Source: UBA6183 sp041302975
GTDB lineage: Bacteria > Bacteroidota > Bacteroidia > UKL13-3
NCBI GenBank assembly: GCA_041302975.1
Contig: JBFYQC010000110.1
Span: 1 to 26,729 of the forward strand
DNA length: 26,729 nucleotides
Reading direction: 5' to 3'
Shown here: one piece after another, positions 15,454 through 23,733 of the stretch
Position numbering within the stretch: the first letter of the stretch is position 1
Layout: each line of letters begins with the position of its first letter
Notes under the pieces: model-generated
Told to the model about the DNA's origin: nothing
The model's input: only the letters and a program-made list of their open reading frames with translations
Database searches by the model: none
Position numbers and translations under genes: made by a program

Positions 15454-18400
15454 GCCACATGTTGTTGTTTGGGTAAAGTAATGCAAAACTCTGTACCCAT
15501 GCCTAATTTGGTGGTAAATGTTATGCTGCCACCACCACTTTCAATCATATTTTTTACTATAGGCAAACCAAGTCCCATACCTGTAATCTTGGTACTAAAG
15601 TAAGGAGTAAACACATTTTTTGCTTGTTCTTCTGTCATACCTGATGCATTATCCTTAACGAAAATTTTAATGCTTTCATTGTGGTTTATTACATCTATTT
15701 GTATTTCACCAATTTCGCCTTCTTGCATAGCTTGAATGGCATTTTTTAATAAGTTTGATATAGCTCGATTAAAATATCCTAGATCAAAGGAAATGGTTAA
15801 GTTTTCTGCACAATGCAAACTGATTTTGTGTTCATTTCCTTGCGAATACAAATCAACCAATTGAATAAGGGTTGATTTTATATTAATGTTTTCGTAGCTG
15901 GGAGCGGGCATTTTCGCATAAGAGGAAAACTCGTTAGCTAACTCAGATAATATATCAATTTGTGCAATTAATAAGTTGCTAGTTCGTGTAATTTTATCAC
16001 CAATATTATTATCGTTATTGGCATAAGCACGCTGTAAATGCTGGACGCTTAGTTTCATTGGCGTGAGCGGGTTTTTAATTTCATGTGCAATCTGCCGCGC
16101 AATATCACGCCATGCTCCTTGTCGTTCCGTTTCGGCAAGTTTATGAGCACTAGCATCTAGTTCTGCAATCATTCGGTTGTATTGTTTAACCAATTCTCCA
16201 ATTTCGTCATCACGTTGCCATAAAATAGGCTCGTTACTATTTCCAAGAGTAGTGCTTGATAAACGTTGCTGAATTAAAGTTAGTGGGTATGAAATGTTTC
16301 TTGAAACCCAATAAGCAATTACCACAATAATGATGAAGAGTAATACGTATAGGTTTATAAAACCGATTACCACCGATGATATTTCACCTAATAAGTCTAC
16401 TTGCTTGCTAAAGTAGGGGAGTTGCAAATAACCTACAACTTCGCTACGTGAATTAAATATTGGAGCATACGCTGCCTGAAAAACTAGGTCACCAATTTTT
16501 TCAATTTGGCTATATTGAGATTCGCGTAAATGATTTAAGTGGAAATAAGCATTAGGGTGCATTTTAGGTCCAATGATTTGTTCATCATAAAGTTTACTTA
16601 TACTGGAGGCAATTACTTCACCTCTTGTATTGTAAAGGGAAATATCAGTATCATAAAAATCAGCAATTTGATTAATAAACGCCTCGGTTTCTCCTTCTGT
16701 TATTCTGCTGTTTAAATTGGTGATGCGCTCGTTTTCTATATTGATTACAATGTTACGTAACTTCTTCATCAAACGATCTGTTTGGCGTAAGTTATATTTA
16801 TCTATGGTAAAGCGAATGGTGAAATAAGAGCTAAATATTAATGTGGTAAAAACAATAAATATAATTGATGTTTGAATACGGGTTCTAATCAAAATAATTT
16901 GATTGGCATCCATCATCATTAACTTCAATAAACCATTTCTAAACCATGATATGATATTATTGTTAGTAAGTGTTGAGCGTTTTAAAATTTGTGCGTTGAG
17001 CAAAATAAACAGCACAAGAACCATGATTAAAACCACCGTGCAACAGGTAAAAATAAAAGAGAATAACCCAATTACCTGACTTAGGTTATTAGCCGGTTTA
17101 CTGACTACTACAGTTAATGGTTGTGAGTCGGTAAATAATAAATGGCTATAACTGTTTTCATCAAAAAACTTAAATTTATTGTCTGTTTCACCCCAAGTAT
17201 TGATAATGCTGTAAGCATAATCGCCACTCTGATAAACTAATTTTTTGTCTTTGTATACCGCATACGAATAATCGTTATTTTTACCTCGATTTGATGTATT
17301 ACCTTCTACTAAAATTTCGTCAAATCTGTTTTCGTTTTGGATAAGCTTGGGTTTAAGTATAATGAATAAATACCCCGTTCTTTTTTTTCCTTCTTTAATA
17401 ATAAACTTGCCGATGTAGCCTTTTATATCGCCACTGTTTTGCATGTACCTAAACGACTCAGCAAATGATTCGGGGCGTTGTTGGTTGTATAATTTGTTAG
17501 CCTGATAATAACTTAACTCGTTACGTTCTTTAAAATGACTACCAGATGAATCGTAGTCAAGTAGTTGTACATCAAACTTGCTTAAATAACCTGTAAAGTA
17601 TAATTGACGAATACGTTTTTCAAATTGTGACTTGATAATAAAAGGACTTTCAAAGTAGGTATGAATGTAATTATCGCGTTTTATTTTTCTATCAATACTG
17701 CGTAAAAAATAATCATTGGTAATATCGTTCTGTGAAATTTGTTTTACTGCAAATAATTTACGGTTATCACGCTCGCGTACATTATGCCAATGCCAGATAC
17801 TTAATGCACTATAACTTGATATAATTACAATAACAATAAAATACTGTTGAAAACGATTGAGTTTGGGTGTAATTAGTTTGAAAATTACAAATGCAGATGC
17901 GAGACTAAGCACAGACCAATACCTGAAAATATCAGGTTCAAAAGCTTTATTAGCAATGAGCAAATACAATGATGCAATTGTTACTACAATTACCCAATTC
18001 CAAATAGGTTTTCCATCATAATGTTTAATAGCGCGTGTAAAATTTCTACCGATAAAGTACACCACTAATAGTTGCAAAATACACACTGTAATGGCGAAGT
18101 ATGTAAATATATTAATAGAGTATATTTGGGTTATGTCAAAGGAGATTTGTGAGTCGATGGTTAAACTTTTGATAGCGCTATACACCGCATCGGAAGAAAA
18201 TATGCATAAGATGCCGTAGCTAATAATTGGCCATATCGATCCTTTAGCATGTTTAATCCTGATGTGGTTTTTACGGTTCTCCAGCAATATGAAATACCAT
18301 AAAATAATACCGGAATCAACTAGTAAATCACCTAATGAAGGAAACCAAACTGATGATGCATATATACCTGCACTAAATAATTTGATGTCGTATACAAAAT

Positions 18401-19178
18401 GCGGAATATTGTATAGAGTACTTACTGACCGTATCCAGATAAACACCGAAAAAAACACCACACTAGTTAATATTGGATAAATACGTATATAGTACCGCAC
18501 CAATACATGAGTGAGCAAAACGCAATACAACAACATCACCAACATGGTAATGAAAAGCCACGTACTGGTTGATTCTTGTATGGCAAATATTTGAAGTGAA
18601 AACAAGTACTTACCATCAATTGAAAAAATATCGGTATACTTCTCGTTTATTTTGGTATTAATAACAATGGCGTCTTCTAAGAAACTTAAGTCGTGGTTAA
18701 ACTTATTTTGAAGGTGTTGGTTTTTGTAGGCAAAATTGTGCTTTATTAAATAAGTAAATACGTAGGTGTAAGTTCCTCTATTTTGTTTGTAAACCAAATA
18801 CCAACCATTTGAGGCTTTTATAAAGTTATGGTAGCTGTTCTCTTTAAACTTAATGTGCTTATAATTAATTTCATTGTCGCTCCAATACTTTAGTGTGTCG
18901 TATTGGGTAATGAATAAATTACATTTTTCTGTTTTTACCAGCTTGTTTAAACTGCTCCAATTTCGCTGCAGATTAAGAGTATCCATTACCAATTCGTTTT
19001 GAATTAGTTCAACAAAACTCAATTCCTTTGCACGCACAATACGTTGCGTTTTTTCATAGCCTAGTTGCAATTGGTTATTGGCATTATTAATCTGTTGTTG
19101 CTCGTACATGCTTAACCCAACAAGAGCTAAGCAACCTGCCAAAAACAAAATCCAATATAACTTAATGCCTTTTTTCAA
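15450..19178 (-). CDS. Very large NtrY-like membrane sensor histidine kinase
   Basis: A 1242-residue kinase. TM1 is at 8-24, followed by an external region to about 200. About eight membrane segments lie between 205 and 463, a second external region at about 465-700, and TMs at 703-729 and 770-790. A third external sensor (about 795-930) ends at TM 935-957. A HAMP linker (958-1010) leads into the DHp helix RQIAHEIKNPLTPMKLSVQ with phospho-acceptor H1032. The ATPase has N1146 (NLLKNAIQAM), D1176 (VKDNASGM) and GMGLGLPIVKN (1200-1210). The HEIKNPLTP wording is NtrY-like. There is no receiver domain and no response regulator nearby. The start is TTG 19178: a stop lies just upstream in frame and the next ATG would remove TM1. 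It follows hldD by six bases and overlaps the next gene by four. Confidence 0.88.
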   Translation of the reverse strand: MKKGIKLYWILFLAGCLALVGLSMYEQQQINNANNQLQLGYEKTQRIVRAKELSFVELIQNELVMDTLNLQRNWSSLNKLVKTEKCNLFITQYDTLKYWSDNEINYKHIKFKENSYHNFIKASNGWYLVYKQNRGTYTYVFTYLIKHNFAYKNQHLQNKFNHDLSFLEDAIVINTKINEKYTDIFSIDGKYLFSLQIFAIQESTSTWLFITMLVMLLYCVLLTHVLVRYYIRIYPILTSVVFFSVFIWIRSVSTLYNIPHFVYDIKLFSAGIYASSVWFPSLGDLLVDSGIILWYFILLENRKNHIRIKHAKGSIWPIISYGILCIFSSDAVYSAIKSLTIDSQISFDITQIYSINIFTYFAITVCILQLLVVYFIGRNFTRAIKHYDGKPIWNWVIVVTIASLYLLIANKAFEPDIFRYWSVLSLASAFVIFKLITPKLNRFQQYFIVIVIISSYSALSIWHWHNVRERDNRKLFAVKQISQNDITNDYFLRSIDRKIKRDNYIHTYFESPFIIKSQFEKRIRQLYFTGYLSKFDVQLLDYDSSGSHFKERNELSYYQANKLYNQQRPESFAESFRYMQNSGDIKGYIGKFIIKEGKKRTGYLFIILKPKLIQNENRFDEILVEGNTSNRGKNNDYSYAVYKDKKLVYQSGDYAYSIINTWGETDNKFKFFDENSYSHLLFTDSQPLTVVVSKPANNLSQVIGLFSFIFTCCTVVLIMVLVLFILLNAQILKRSTLTNNNIISWFRNGLLKLMMMDANQIILIRTRIQTSIIFIVFTTLIFSSYFTIRFTIDKYNLRQTDRLMKKLRNIVINIENERITNLNSRITEGETEAFINQIADFYDTDISLYNTRGEVIASSISKLYDEQIIGPKMHPNAYFHLNHLRESQYSQIEKIGDLVFQAAYAPIFNSRSEVVGYLQLPYFSKQVDLLGEISSVVIGFINLYVLLFIIIVVIAYWVSRNISYPLTLIQQRLSSTTLGNSNEPILWQRDDEIGELVKQYNRMIAELDASAHKLAETERQGAWRDIARQIAHEIKNPLTPMKLSVQHLQRAYANNDNNIGDKITRTSNLLIAQIDILSELANEFSSYAKMPAPSYENINIKSTLIQLVDLYSQGNEHKISLHCAENLTISFDLGYFNRAISNLLKNAIQAMQEGEIGEIQIDVINHNESIKIFVKDNASGMTEEQAKNVFTPYFSTKITGMGLGLPIVKNMIESGGGSITFTTKLGMGTEFCITLPKQQHVA

Positions 19179-19184
19179 CCGAAT

Positions 19185-20150
19185 TTAAATCCTTTTGTGA
19201 GCAACTAAGTAGTTTTTTACATAATCACTAACACCGTCTTCAATGCTGGTAAAGTGTTGGGTATAACCAATGCCTTTAAGTTTAGCCATATTAGCTTCGG
19301 TAAAATATTGGTATTTATCGCGTATATCAATTGGCGTATCAATATAAATGATGTTTGGTGTTTTATTGAGTGCAACAAATATCGCTTCTACCAAATTTTT
19401 AAAGGTGCGTGCTTTGCCGCTCCCTAAATTATAAATACCACTGTTTTTTCGGTGGTTCATTAAAAACAAGCACACATCGGTTACATTCTTCACATAAACA
19501 AAATCTCGTAATTGTCCGCCATCTGTAAAATTAGGGTTATGCGATTTAAATAATTTCACTTCACCAGTTTGTTGTATCTGGTTAAATGCGTGAAGCACCA
19601 CACTAGCCATTCTGCCTTTGTGGTATTCGTTTGGCCCATATACATTAAAAAATTTCAACCCCGCCCAAAAGAATGGCTTTTTATCTTGAATAACGGCCCA
19701 TTTATCAAAATCGTTTTTAGAGTGACCGTATAAATTAAGCGGTTGTAATAAATCTAACTTGGTTTCATCATCATTGTATCCTTGCTCGCCATCACCATAT
19801 GTAGCAGCCGATGAAGCGTAAACAATCGGTAAACCAAACGTTACACATTTTTGCCACAACATTTTGGTGTAATCCAAATTAAGTTCTTTTAAAATAGCTG
19901 CATCAGTTTCAGTAGTATCGGTTCTTGCACCAATGTGAAATATAAACTGAATTAATCGGTGATTTTCGTCAATCCATGCAGATAAATCGGTACGGTTTAC
20001 TTTTGTAGTGTATATTTTGCCCGTTAAATTATCCTCCCTCACAGGCATTCCAAAATCATCAACTAAAACTAAATCGTTAAAACCGGCTTGGTTTAAAGCG
20101 GCAACTAAACAACTGCCTATAAATCCTTCTGCTCCCGTGATAATTATCAT
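19185..20150 (-). CDS. hldD: ADP-L-glycero-D-manno-heptose 6-epimerase
   Basis: A 321-residue enzyme of the extended short-chain dehydrogenase family that converts ADP-D-glycero- to ADP-L-glycero-manno-heptose for the LPS inner core. The NADP-binding ITGAEGFIGS has G6, G9 and G12. YASSAATYGD (111-120) and YGHSK (Y141, K145) form the catalytic region. FFNVYGPNEYHKGRMASV and GGQLRDFVYVKNV are family signatures. ATG 20150 is preferred: a GTG at 20219 would add 23 residues with no counterpart in the family, and a -7 box lies between the two. It is the first gene of a unit with the sensor kinase (six-base gap) and the SprA-like protein. The other heptose genes (gmhA, hldE) are not in the window. 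Confidence 0.95.
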   Translation of the reverse strand: MIIITGAEGFIGSCLVAALNQAGFNDLVLVDDFGMPVREDNLTGKIYTTKVNRTDLSAWIDENHRLIQFIFHIGARTDTTETDAAILKELNLDYTKMLWQKCVTFGLPIVYASSAATYGDGEQGYNDDETKLDLLQPLNLYGHSKNDFDKWAVIQDKKPFFWAGLKFFNVYGPNEYHKGRMASVVLHAFNQIQQTGEVKLFKSHNPNFTDGGQLRDFVYVKNVTDVCLFLMNHRKNSGIYNLGSGKARTFKNLVEAIFVALNKTPNIIYIDTPIDIRDKYQYFTEANMAKLKGIGYTQHFTSIEDGVSDYVKNYLVAHKRI

Positions 20151-20170
20151 AAATTTATGCGAATTGTGCT

Positions 20171-20178
20171 CAAAAATA
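20171..20178 (-). promoter_or_regulatory. -7 box for the hldD-kinase-outer-membrane protein unit
   Basis: On the minus strand it reads TATTTTTG, an exact TAnnTTTG match, 20 bases before ATG 20150. No clear -33 element was found. It is the only promoter-like site seen for the three-gene unit. Confidence 0.45.
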
Positions 20179-20251
20179 GAGATAATACACCTAAAACCTA
20201 AGTATTTTGCAGTTTTCACTTAAATGTTTTTCAATCATAAACAGCGGTTTG

Positions 20252-20259
20252 TATATTTG
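20252..20259 (+). promoter_or_regulatory. -7 box for the QueD/PTPS-type gene
   Basis: TATATTTG matches TAnnTTTG exactly and lies 17 bases before ATG 20277. A T-rich stretch (20226-20230) stands near the -33 position. It is divergent from the hldD promoter, about 75 bases away. Confidence 0.5.
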
Positions 20260-20276
20260 CTGTTCTGTAAGGCATC

Positions 20277-20699
20277 ATGCAAAAAAGTAAAACTGTTTAT
20301 ATCACTCGCAAAGTGCATTTTAATGCAGCTCATAAGCTGTATAATCCCAATTGGTCTGAAGCCGAAAATGAGGCATTTTTTGGCAAATGTGCCAACAAAT
20401 ATTACCATGGACATAATTTTGATATGTATGTAACTATTAAAGGTGTTGCAAATCCTGAAACAGGAATGGTAATGGACCTTAAAAAGTTACGCGATGTAAT
20501 TAACACATACGTAGTAGATAAATTGGACCACCGTAATATTAATCATGACGTAGATTTTATGGAAGGTCAAATGGCATCAATTGAAAATATGGTGGTAGCC
20601 ATTTGGGAACAATTAGAACCCCATATTATTGACGGTAAGCTACACTGCATTAAGTTGTACGAAACCGAACGTCAGTTTGTAGAATACTTTGGTGAGTAA
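20277..20699 (+). CDS. queD: 6-carboxytetrahydropterin synthase / 6-pyruvoyltetrahydropterin synthase family
   Basis: A 140-residue T-fold enzyme using dihydroneopterin triphosphate. QueD makes 6-carboxytetrahydropterin for queuosine, and the related PTPS makes pyruvoyltetrahydropterin. Zinc ligands are H19 (FNAAHKL), H44 and H46 (HGHNF). C38 is the catalytic cysteine, D84-H85 (KLDHRNIN) the relay, and E129 (LYETERQF) binds the pterin. The spacing CANKYYHGH (Cys, five residues, HGH) is that of eukaryotic PTPS; typical bacterial QueD has three residues there. The product is therefore less certain than the family, and queD is the usual label for such genes. No other queuosine gene is in the window. 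It has its own promoter box and stands alone before the lipoprotein gene. Confidence 0.85.
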   Translation: MQKSKTVYITRKVHFNAAHKLYNPNWSEAENEAFFGKCANKYYHGHNFDMYVTIKGVANPETGMVMDLKKLRDVINTYVVDKLDHRNINHDVDFMEGQMASIENMVVAIWEQLEPHIIDGKLHCIKLYETERQFVEYFGE

Positions 20700-20755
20700 A
20701 GCTATCTTAAGAGGACAATTTTCCTAACCTTTATTGCACTTGAAGGTAAAACTTG

Positions 20756-20763
20756 TATATTTG
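20756..20763 (+). promoter_or_regulatory. -7 box for the lipoprotein gene
   Basis: TATATTTG matches TAnnTTTG exactly. TTG at 20734-20736 is exactly 19 bases upstream, a good -33 position. This is the best-matching promoter in the window. The start would be near 20770, about 20 bases before the ATG. Confidence 0.6.
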
Positions 20764-20789
20764 ACTTTAATCTAAATCGTAAACCTGTA

Positions 20790-21410
20790 ATGAAAGCAAT
20801 TTCAAAGTTTGGAATAATAGCTGCTGCGGCTGTACTTACTGCTTGCTCAAGCACCACTAATGTGTATGATTATTATTTGAAAAATGTAATAGAAACGCAT
20901 CAAACAGGTAAATCATCGACATCAAAAAGTAAGCTATTACTTAGAGGGTATGAGGGAACCAATAAAGCTCAAGTAGATCTTATTGCTTTTAAGACAGATA
21001 CAGAAAAATATTTGGTTTTAGGTTCCCATAAAGTAGCCAAAGCATTTTACATTCACGATAGTTTATACCACTTTGATGTGGCTGATTTATATAGTCGCGT
21101 ACGTGGTGATGATTTTATCCGTCAGATGGGCGATTTATCTGTATTTTTTACTCACATACCTGCTGCTAATATCGAAAACTTATTAACAGCAATACCTAAT
21201 TTAAAAAATGAATACAATGCACTTAAACCTGCAAACGGTGAAGTTGCTTATTTAGATTATACACTTGCAAGTGATGTATTTGTGTCTTTTGAAAAACGCT
21301 CTTTAAACGAACAATTCAGGTCTTGTAATATTTGGATTGGTAAACGTAAACACACTATTTCGGTAGAAGATCTAATTAAGGCTTTTACAGACTTCAAAGC
21401 TTTTAACTAA
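20790..21410 (+). CDS. Predicted lipoprotein of unknown function
   Basis: A 206-residue protein with a lipoprotein signal: MKAISKFG, a hydrophobic stretch IIAAAAVL, and the lipobox LTAC with the lipidated C19 followed by Ser-Ser. I recognise no family. The mature part is mixed polar, with a strand-rich text such as YLVLGSHKVAKAFYIHDSLYHFDVADL (seen in two parts near 70-100) and IWIGKRKHTISVEDLIKAF at the C-terminus. There are no repeats and no extra cysteines apart from one late residue in FRSCNIW. It is transcribed alone from a strong -7/-33 promoter and ends at a perfect terminator, so it is a single-gene unit between queD and fabD. An outer-membrane or periplasmic-face location is inferred from the lipobox. 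Confidence 0.75.
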   Translation: MKAISKFGIIAAAAVLTACSSTTNVYDYYLKNVIETHQTGKSSTSKSKLLLRGYEGTNKAQVDLIAFKTDTEKYLVLGSHKVAKAFYIHDSLYHFDVADLYSRVRGDDFIRQMGDLSVFFTHIPAANIENLLTAIPNLKNEYNALKPANGEVAYLDYTLASDVFVSFEKRSLNEQFRSCNIWIGKRKHTISVEDLIKAFTDFKAFN

Positions 21411-21430
21411 ATAAAATTTTAATAATTATC

Positions 21431-21465
21431 AATAACCTGAGGTGAACAACTCAGGTTATTTTTTT
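21431..21465 (+). terminator. Rho-independent terminator of the lipoprotein gene
   Basis: A perfect 11-base stem, AATAACCTGAG (21431-21441) with 21450-21460, encloses the loop GTGAACAA and is followed by a T-run to 21465. A GTG in this loop opens the fabD frame upstream of its real start. Confidence 0.88.
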
Positions 21466-21507
21466 GCCAATTCTTTTATTAATTGCACCTTTAATTATAT
21501 CAATTTT

Positions 21508-22389
21508 ATGAAAGCATACGTATTTCCGGGACAAGGCTCGCAGTTTGTGGGCATGGGTAAAGATTTATACGATAACAACGAACAAGCAAAAGCTTTGTTT
21601 GAACAAGCCAACGAAATTTTAGGCTTCCGCATTACCGATATCATGTTTAACGGAACCGATGAAGAGTTGAAACAAACACGCGTAACGCAACCCGCTATTT
21701 TCTTACACTCCGTAATTAAAGCATTGATTGCAGGCGATACCTTTAAACCTGATATGGTTGCCGGTCACTCATTAGGTGAATTTAGCGCTTTGGTAGCCAA
21801 CAAAACCTTAAGTTTTGAAGACGGATTAACATTGGTTTACAAACGTGCCATGGCTATGCAAAAAGCCTGCGAAATACAACCAAGTACCATGGCTGCTGTA
21901 TTGGGTTTAGATGACGCGAAAGTAGAAGAAATTTGCGCAAGCATTACCGATAATGTAGTGGTTGCTGCCAACTACAATTGCCCTGGCCAATTGGTTATTT
22001 CGGGTAGTGTAGATGGGATAAACAATGCCTGTGAATTATTAAAAGCAGCTGGAGCAAAACGTGCATTAGTTTTACCAGTTGGTGGTGCATTTCACTCGCC
22101 ATTAATGGAGCCTGCTAGGGTTGAGTTAGAAGCAGCAATTAACGCCACCCATTTTAGCGAACCTATATGTGCTGTGTACCAAAATGTAACAGCTAGTGCT
22201 GTGCTTAATGTGGCTTCCATTAAAGCTAATTTAATAGCACAATTAACTGCACCTGTAAAATGGACACAAAGTGTACAAGCGATGGTAGCTGATGGGGCAA
22301 CAGAATTTATTGAGTGCGGACCGGGTAAAGTATTACAAGGTTTGGTTAACAAAATTCACAAAGAAGCAGCCGTTTCATCATTAGTATAA
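21508..22389 (+). CDS. fabD: Malonyl-CoA:ACP S-malonyltransferase
   Basis: A 293-residue enzyme that moves malonyl from CoA to acyl carrier protein to feed fatty-acid elongation. It opens with MKAYVFPGQGSQ (GQGSQ at 8-12), the standard start of the family. The nucleophile S88 lies in VAGHSLGEFSAL, R113 in YKRAMAMQ anchors the malonyl carboxylate, and H196 in GGAFHSPLM is the catalytic base. IECGPGKVLQGL is the typical C-terminal motif. The frame is open back to GTG 21442, but that codon lies in the loop of the preceding terminator, so ATG 21508 is chosen. No TAnnTTTG box was seen in front of it. The DUF1569 gene follows after five bases and is probably cotranscribed. Other fab genes are not in the window. 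Confidence 0.95.
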   Translation: MKAYVFPGQGSQFVGMGKDLYDNNEQAKALFEQANEILGFRITDIMFNGTDEELKQTRVTQPAIFLHSVIKALIAGDTFKPDMVAGHSLGEFSALVANKTLSFEDGLTLVYKRAMAMQKACEIQPSTMAAVLGLDDAKVEEICASITDNVVVAANYNCPGQLVISGSVDGINNACELLKAAGAKRALVLPVGGAFHSPLMEPARVELEAAINATHFSEPICAVYQNVTASAVLNVASIKANLIAQLTAPVKWTQSVQAMVADGATEFIECGPGKVLQGLVNKIHKEAAVSSLV

Positions 22390-22394
22390 TACAT

Positions 22395-22853
22395 ATGGCA
22401 TTACCCAATATTTTTACTGCACCGGTAAGTTTAGATATAATACATAGAATCAATAAACTTACATCAAGCACACTTGCACAATGGGGTAAAATGAATGTAA
22501 GCCAAATGCTTGCGCATTGCTGTGTTACCTACGAAATGATTTTTGAAGACAAACATGCTAAGCCTAACTTTTTAGTACGTTTTATGCTTAAAGCATTTGT
22601 AAAAGGTAAAGTAGTAGGCGAAGCTCCATATACACAAGGCGGGCCAACAGCACCACAGTTTGTAATTACCGATGAACGTGATTTTGAAAAAGAAAAAGCA
22701 CGTTTAATCAATTATATTAACCGTGCACAACAAATGGGCGAAGCCGCTTTTGAAGGAAAAGAATCGCACTCGTTTGGGGTGTTAAATAAAACAGAATGGA
22801 ACAATATGATGTACAAACACCTGAACCATCATTTAAACCAGTTTGGTGTTTAA
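22395..22853 (+). CDS. DUF1569 domain-containing protein (DinB-like)
   Basis: A 152-residue soluble protein. The text LAQWGKMNVSQMLAHCCVTYEM (in two parts, about 28-49) is the typical first helix of the DUF1569 group, which belongs to the DinB/YfiT-like four-helix-bundle proteins. A second conserved part is HSFGVLNKTEWNNMMYKHLN followed by HHLNQFG. Histidines H41, H139 or H143, and H144 could be the metal ligands of such a bundle. The function is unknown; related DinB-like proteins include thiol-dependent transferases. It begins five bases after fabD and ends at a terminator, so it is probably the second gene of a fabD unit. A link to fatty-acid synthesis is not shown by the sequence. Confidence 0.75.
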   Translation: MALPNIFTAPVSLDIIHRINKLTSSTLAQWGKMNVSQMLAHCCVTYEMIFEDKHAKPNFLVRFMLKAFVKGKVVGEAPYTQGGPTAPQFVITDERDFEKEKARLINYINRAQQMGEAAFEGKESHSFGVLNKTEWNNMMYKHLNHHLNQFGV

Positions 22854-22886
22854 TACAATAAGCTTTTGTGGTTAAAATCAAATTTG

Positions 22887-22921
22887 AAATCCCGCTGGTT
22901 GTTTGTGCTAGCGGGATTTTT
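22887..22921 (+). terminator. Rho-independent terminator of the fabD-DUF1569 unit
   Basis: A 10-base stem, AAATCCCGCT (22887-22896) with AGCGGGATTT (22910-22919), has a 13-base loop and is followed by T residues. It lies 34 bases after the DUF1569 stop. Confidence 0.8.
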
Positions 22922-23194
22922 ATTATCAATAAATTTATCTCTCGCAATCAAGTAATACTTCATTATAATAAATGACTAACAGTTTAGCTTTGATTTCTTA
23001 ATGTAACTTTTAACGGAAAGATTGTTACAATTTATGGATTTATTTTTAACAGATAATCTTACCTTTTTGTTTATTAGAAATAAAATGAGTTGATAACTTA
23101 TTTAAGCATAGTCAGCTAACAATTTCTCACTCAACATAACCGGTTAACTGCAAACTTTATTGCTGAGAAGAAGTCTTACTACCTTGGCTAGTTA
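22922..23194. other. Intergenic region between convergent genes, no gene seen
   Basis: An AT-rich stretch between the fabD-unit terminator and the convergent SRPBCC gene. The longest ATG frame that I could see has 19 codons (from ATG near 23034) and has no support. The perfect 10-base palindrome TAACCGGTTA lies at 23137-23146. I could not find a clear terminator for the minus-strand operon here. Confidence 0.4.
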
Positions 23195-23725
23195 CTATTG
23201 CTCCAAATTGTTCTTAATATTTGCTAAACCGTTATCTAAAGTAGTAGCGGTATTTTTGGTTACAAACGGAATCATGTATCGTTTGATGGGGTTGTTGCCC
23301 ACATCACCACTGTCTATCCAGTGTAATTCGGTAGTATTGGAATCAATGGCTTTAAAGGTAAATACACCGGCTGCAGTTCTTTCGGCACGGTTAACACTTA
23401 ACATAAATTGTAAGCTGCTGTCTTTTTGGTAACCTATGGTTTCAAAATAACCTTGACCTAATAATGCACCATAAAAATACTGACGGGCACCAATGGTATC
23501 ATGTGTTTTATTATAAAAATAGTATAAGGTACTATCTACGGTTTTGTTCCATAAACTCCAGTGCTCCCAGTTTTGGTAGTTACTTAAGTATTCAAATGTT
23601 TGGCTAAGGGGCTTGTTGATGGTAATGCTTCGCTCAACATAATACGTGTGAGGGAAAAATCTTGAACCAAGAACAAACGCAAATATTGAAGCAAAAATAA
23701 TGAAGTAAATTTTAAACAGTTTCAT
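23195..23725 (-). CDS. SRPBCC-family protein (polyketide cyclase/START-like), membrane-anchored or exported
   Basis: A 176-residue protein. Residues of about 5-20 (IYFIIFASIFAFVLG) form an uncleaved anchor or signal segment. Then comes the SRPBCC pattern: YYVERSITINKPLSQTFEYL, NYQNWEHWSLW, later GQGYFETIGYQKDSS, ELHWIDSGDVGNNPI and a C-terminal helix KNTATTLDNGLANIKNNL. This fold forms a cavity for hydrophobic ligands; the ligand here is unknown. The gene is last in a minus-strand operon, eight bases after cdsA. Two stop codons follow each other at its end (TAG TAA). Confidence 0.8.
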   Translation of the reverse strand: MKLFKIYFIIFASIFAFVLGSRFFPHTYYVERSITINKPLSQTFEYLSNYQNWEHWSLWNKTVDSTLYYFYNKTHDTIGARQYFYGALLGQGYFETIGYQKDSSLQFMLSVNRAERTAAGVFTFKAIDSNTTELHWIDSGDVGNNPIKRYMIPFVTKNTATTLDNGLANIKNNLEQ

Positions 23726-23733
23726 GACAACAC

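Noticed and set aside
15454..15486. TTG-started extension of the SprA-like protein into the kinase gene
   Set aside because: It would place eleven polar residues before a clear signal peptide, and the ATG in ATGA is the natural coupled start.
20151..20219. GTG-started extension of hldD by 23 residues
   Set aside because: It covers a TATTTTTG promoter box and has no counterpart in the HldD family; the Rossmann strand starts at ATG 20150.
21442..21507. GTG-started extension of fabD by 22 residues
   Set aside because: The GTG lies in the loop of the preceding terminator, and FabD normally starts at the MKAYVFPGQGSQ-type sequence.
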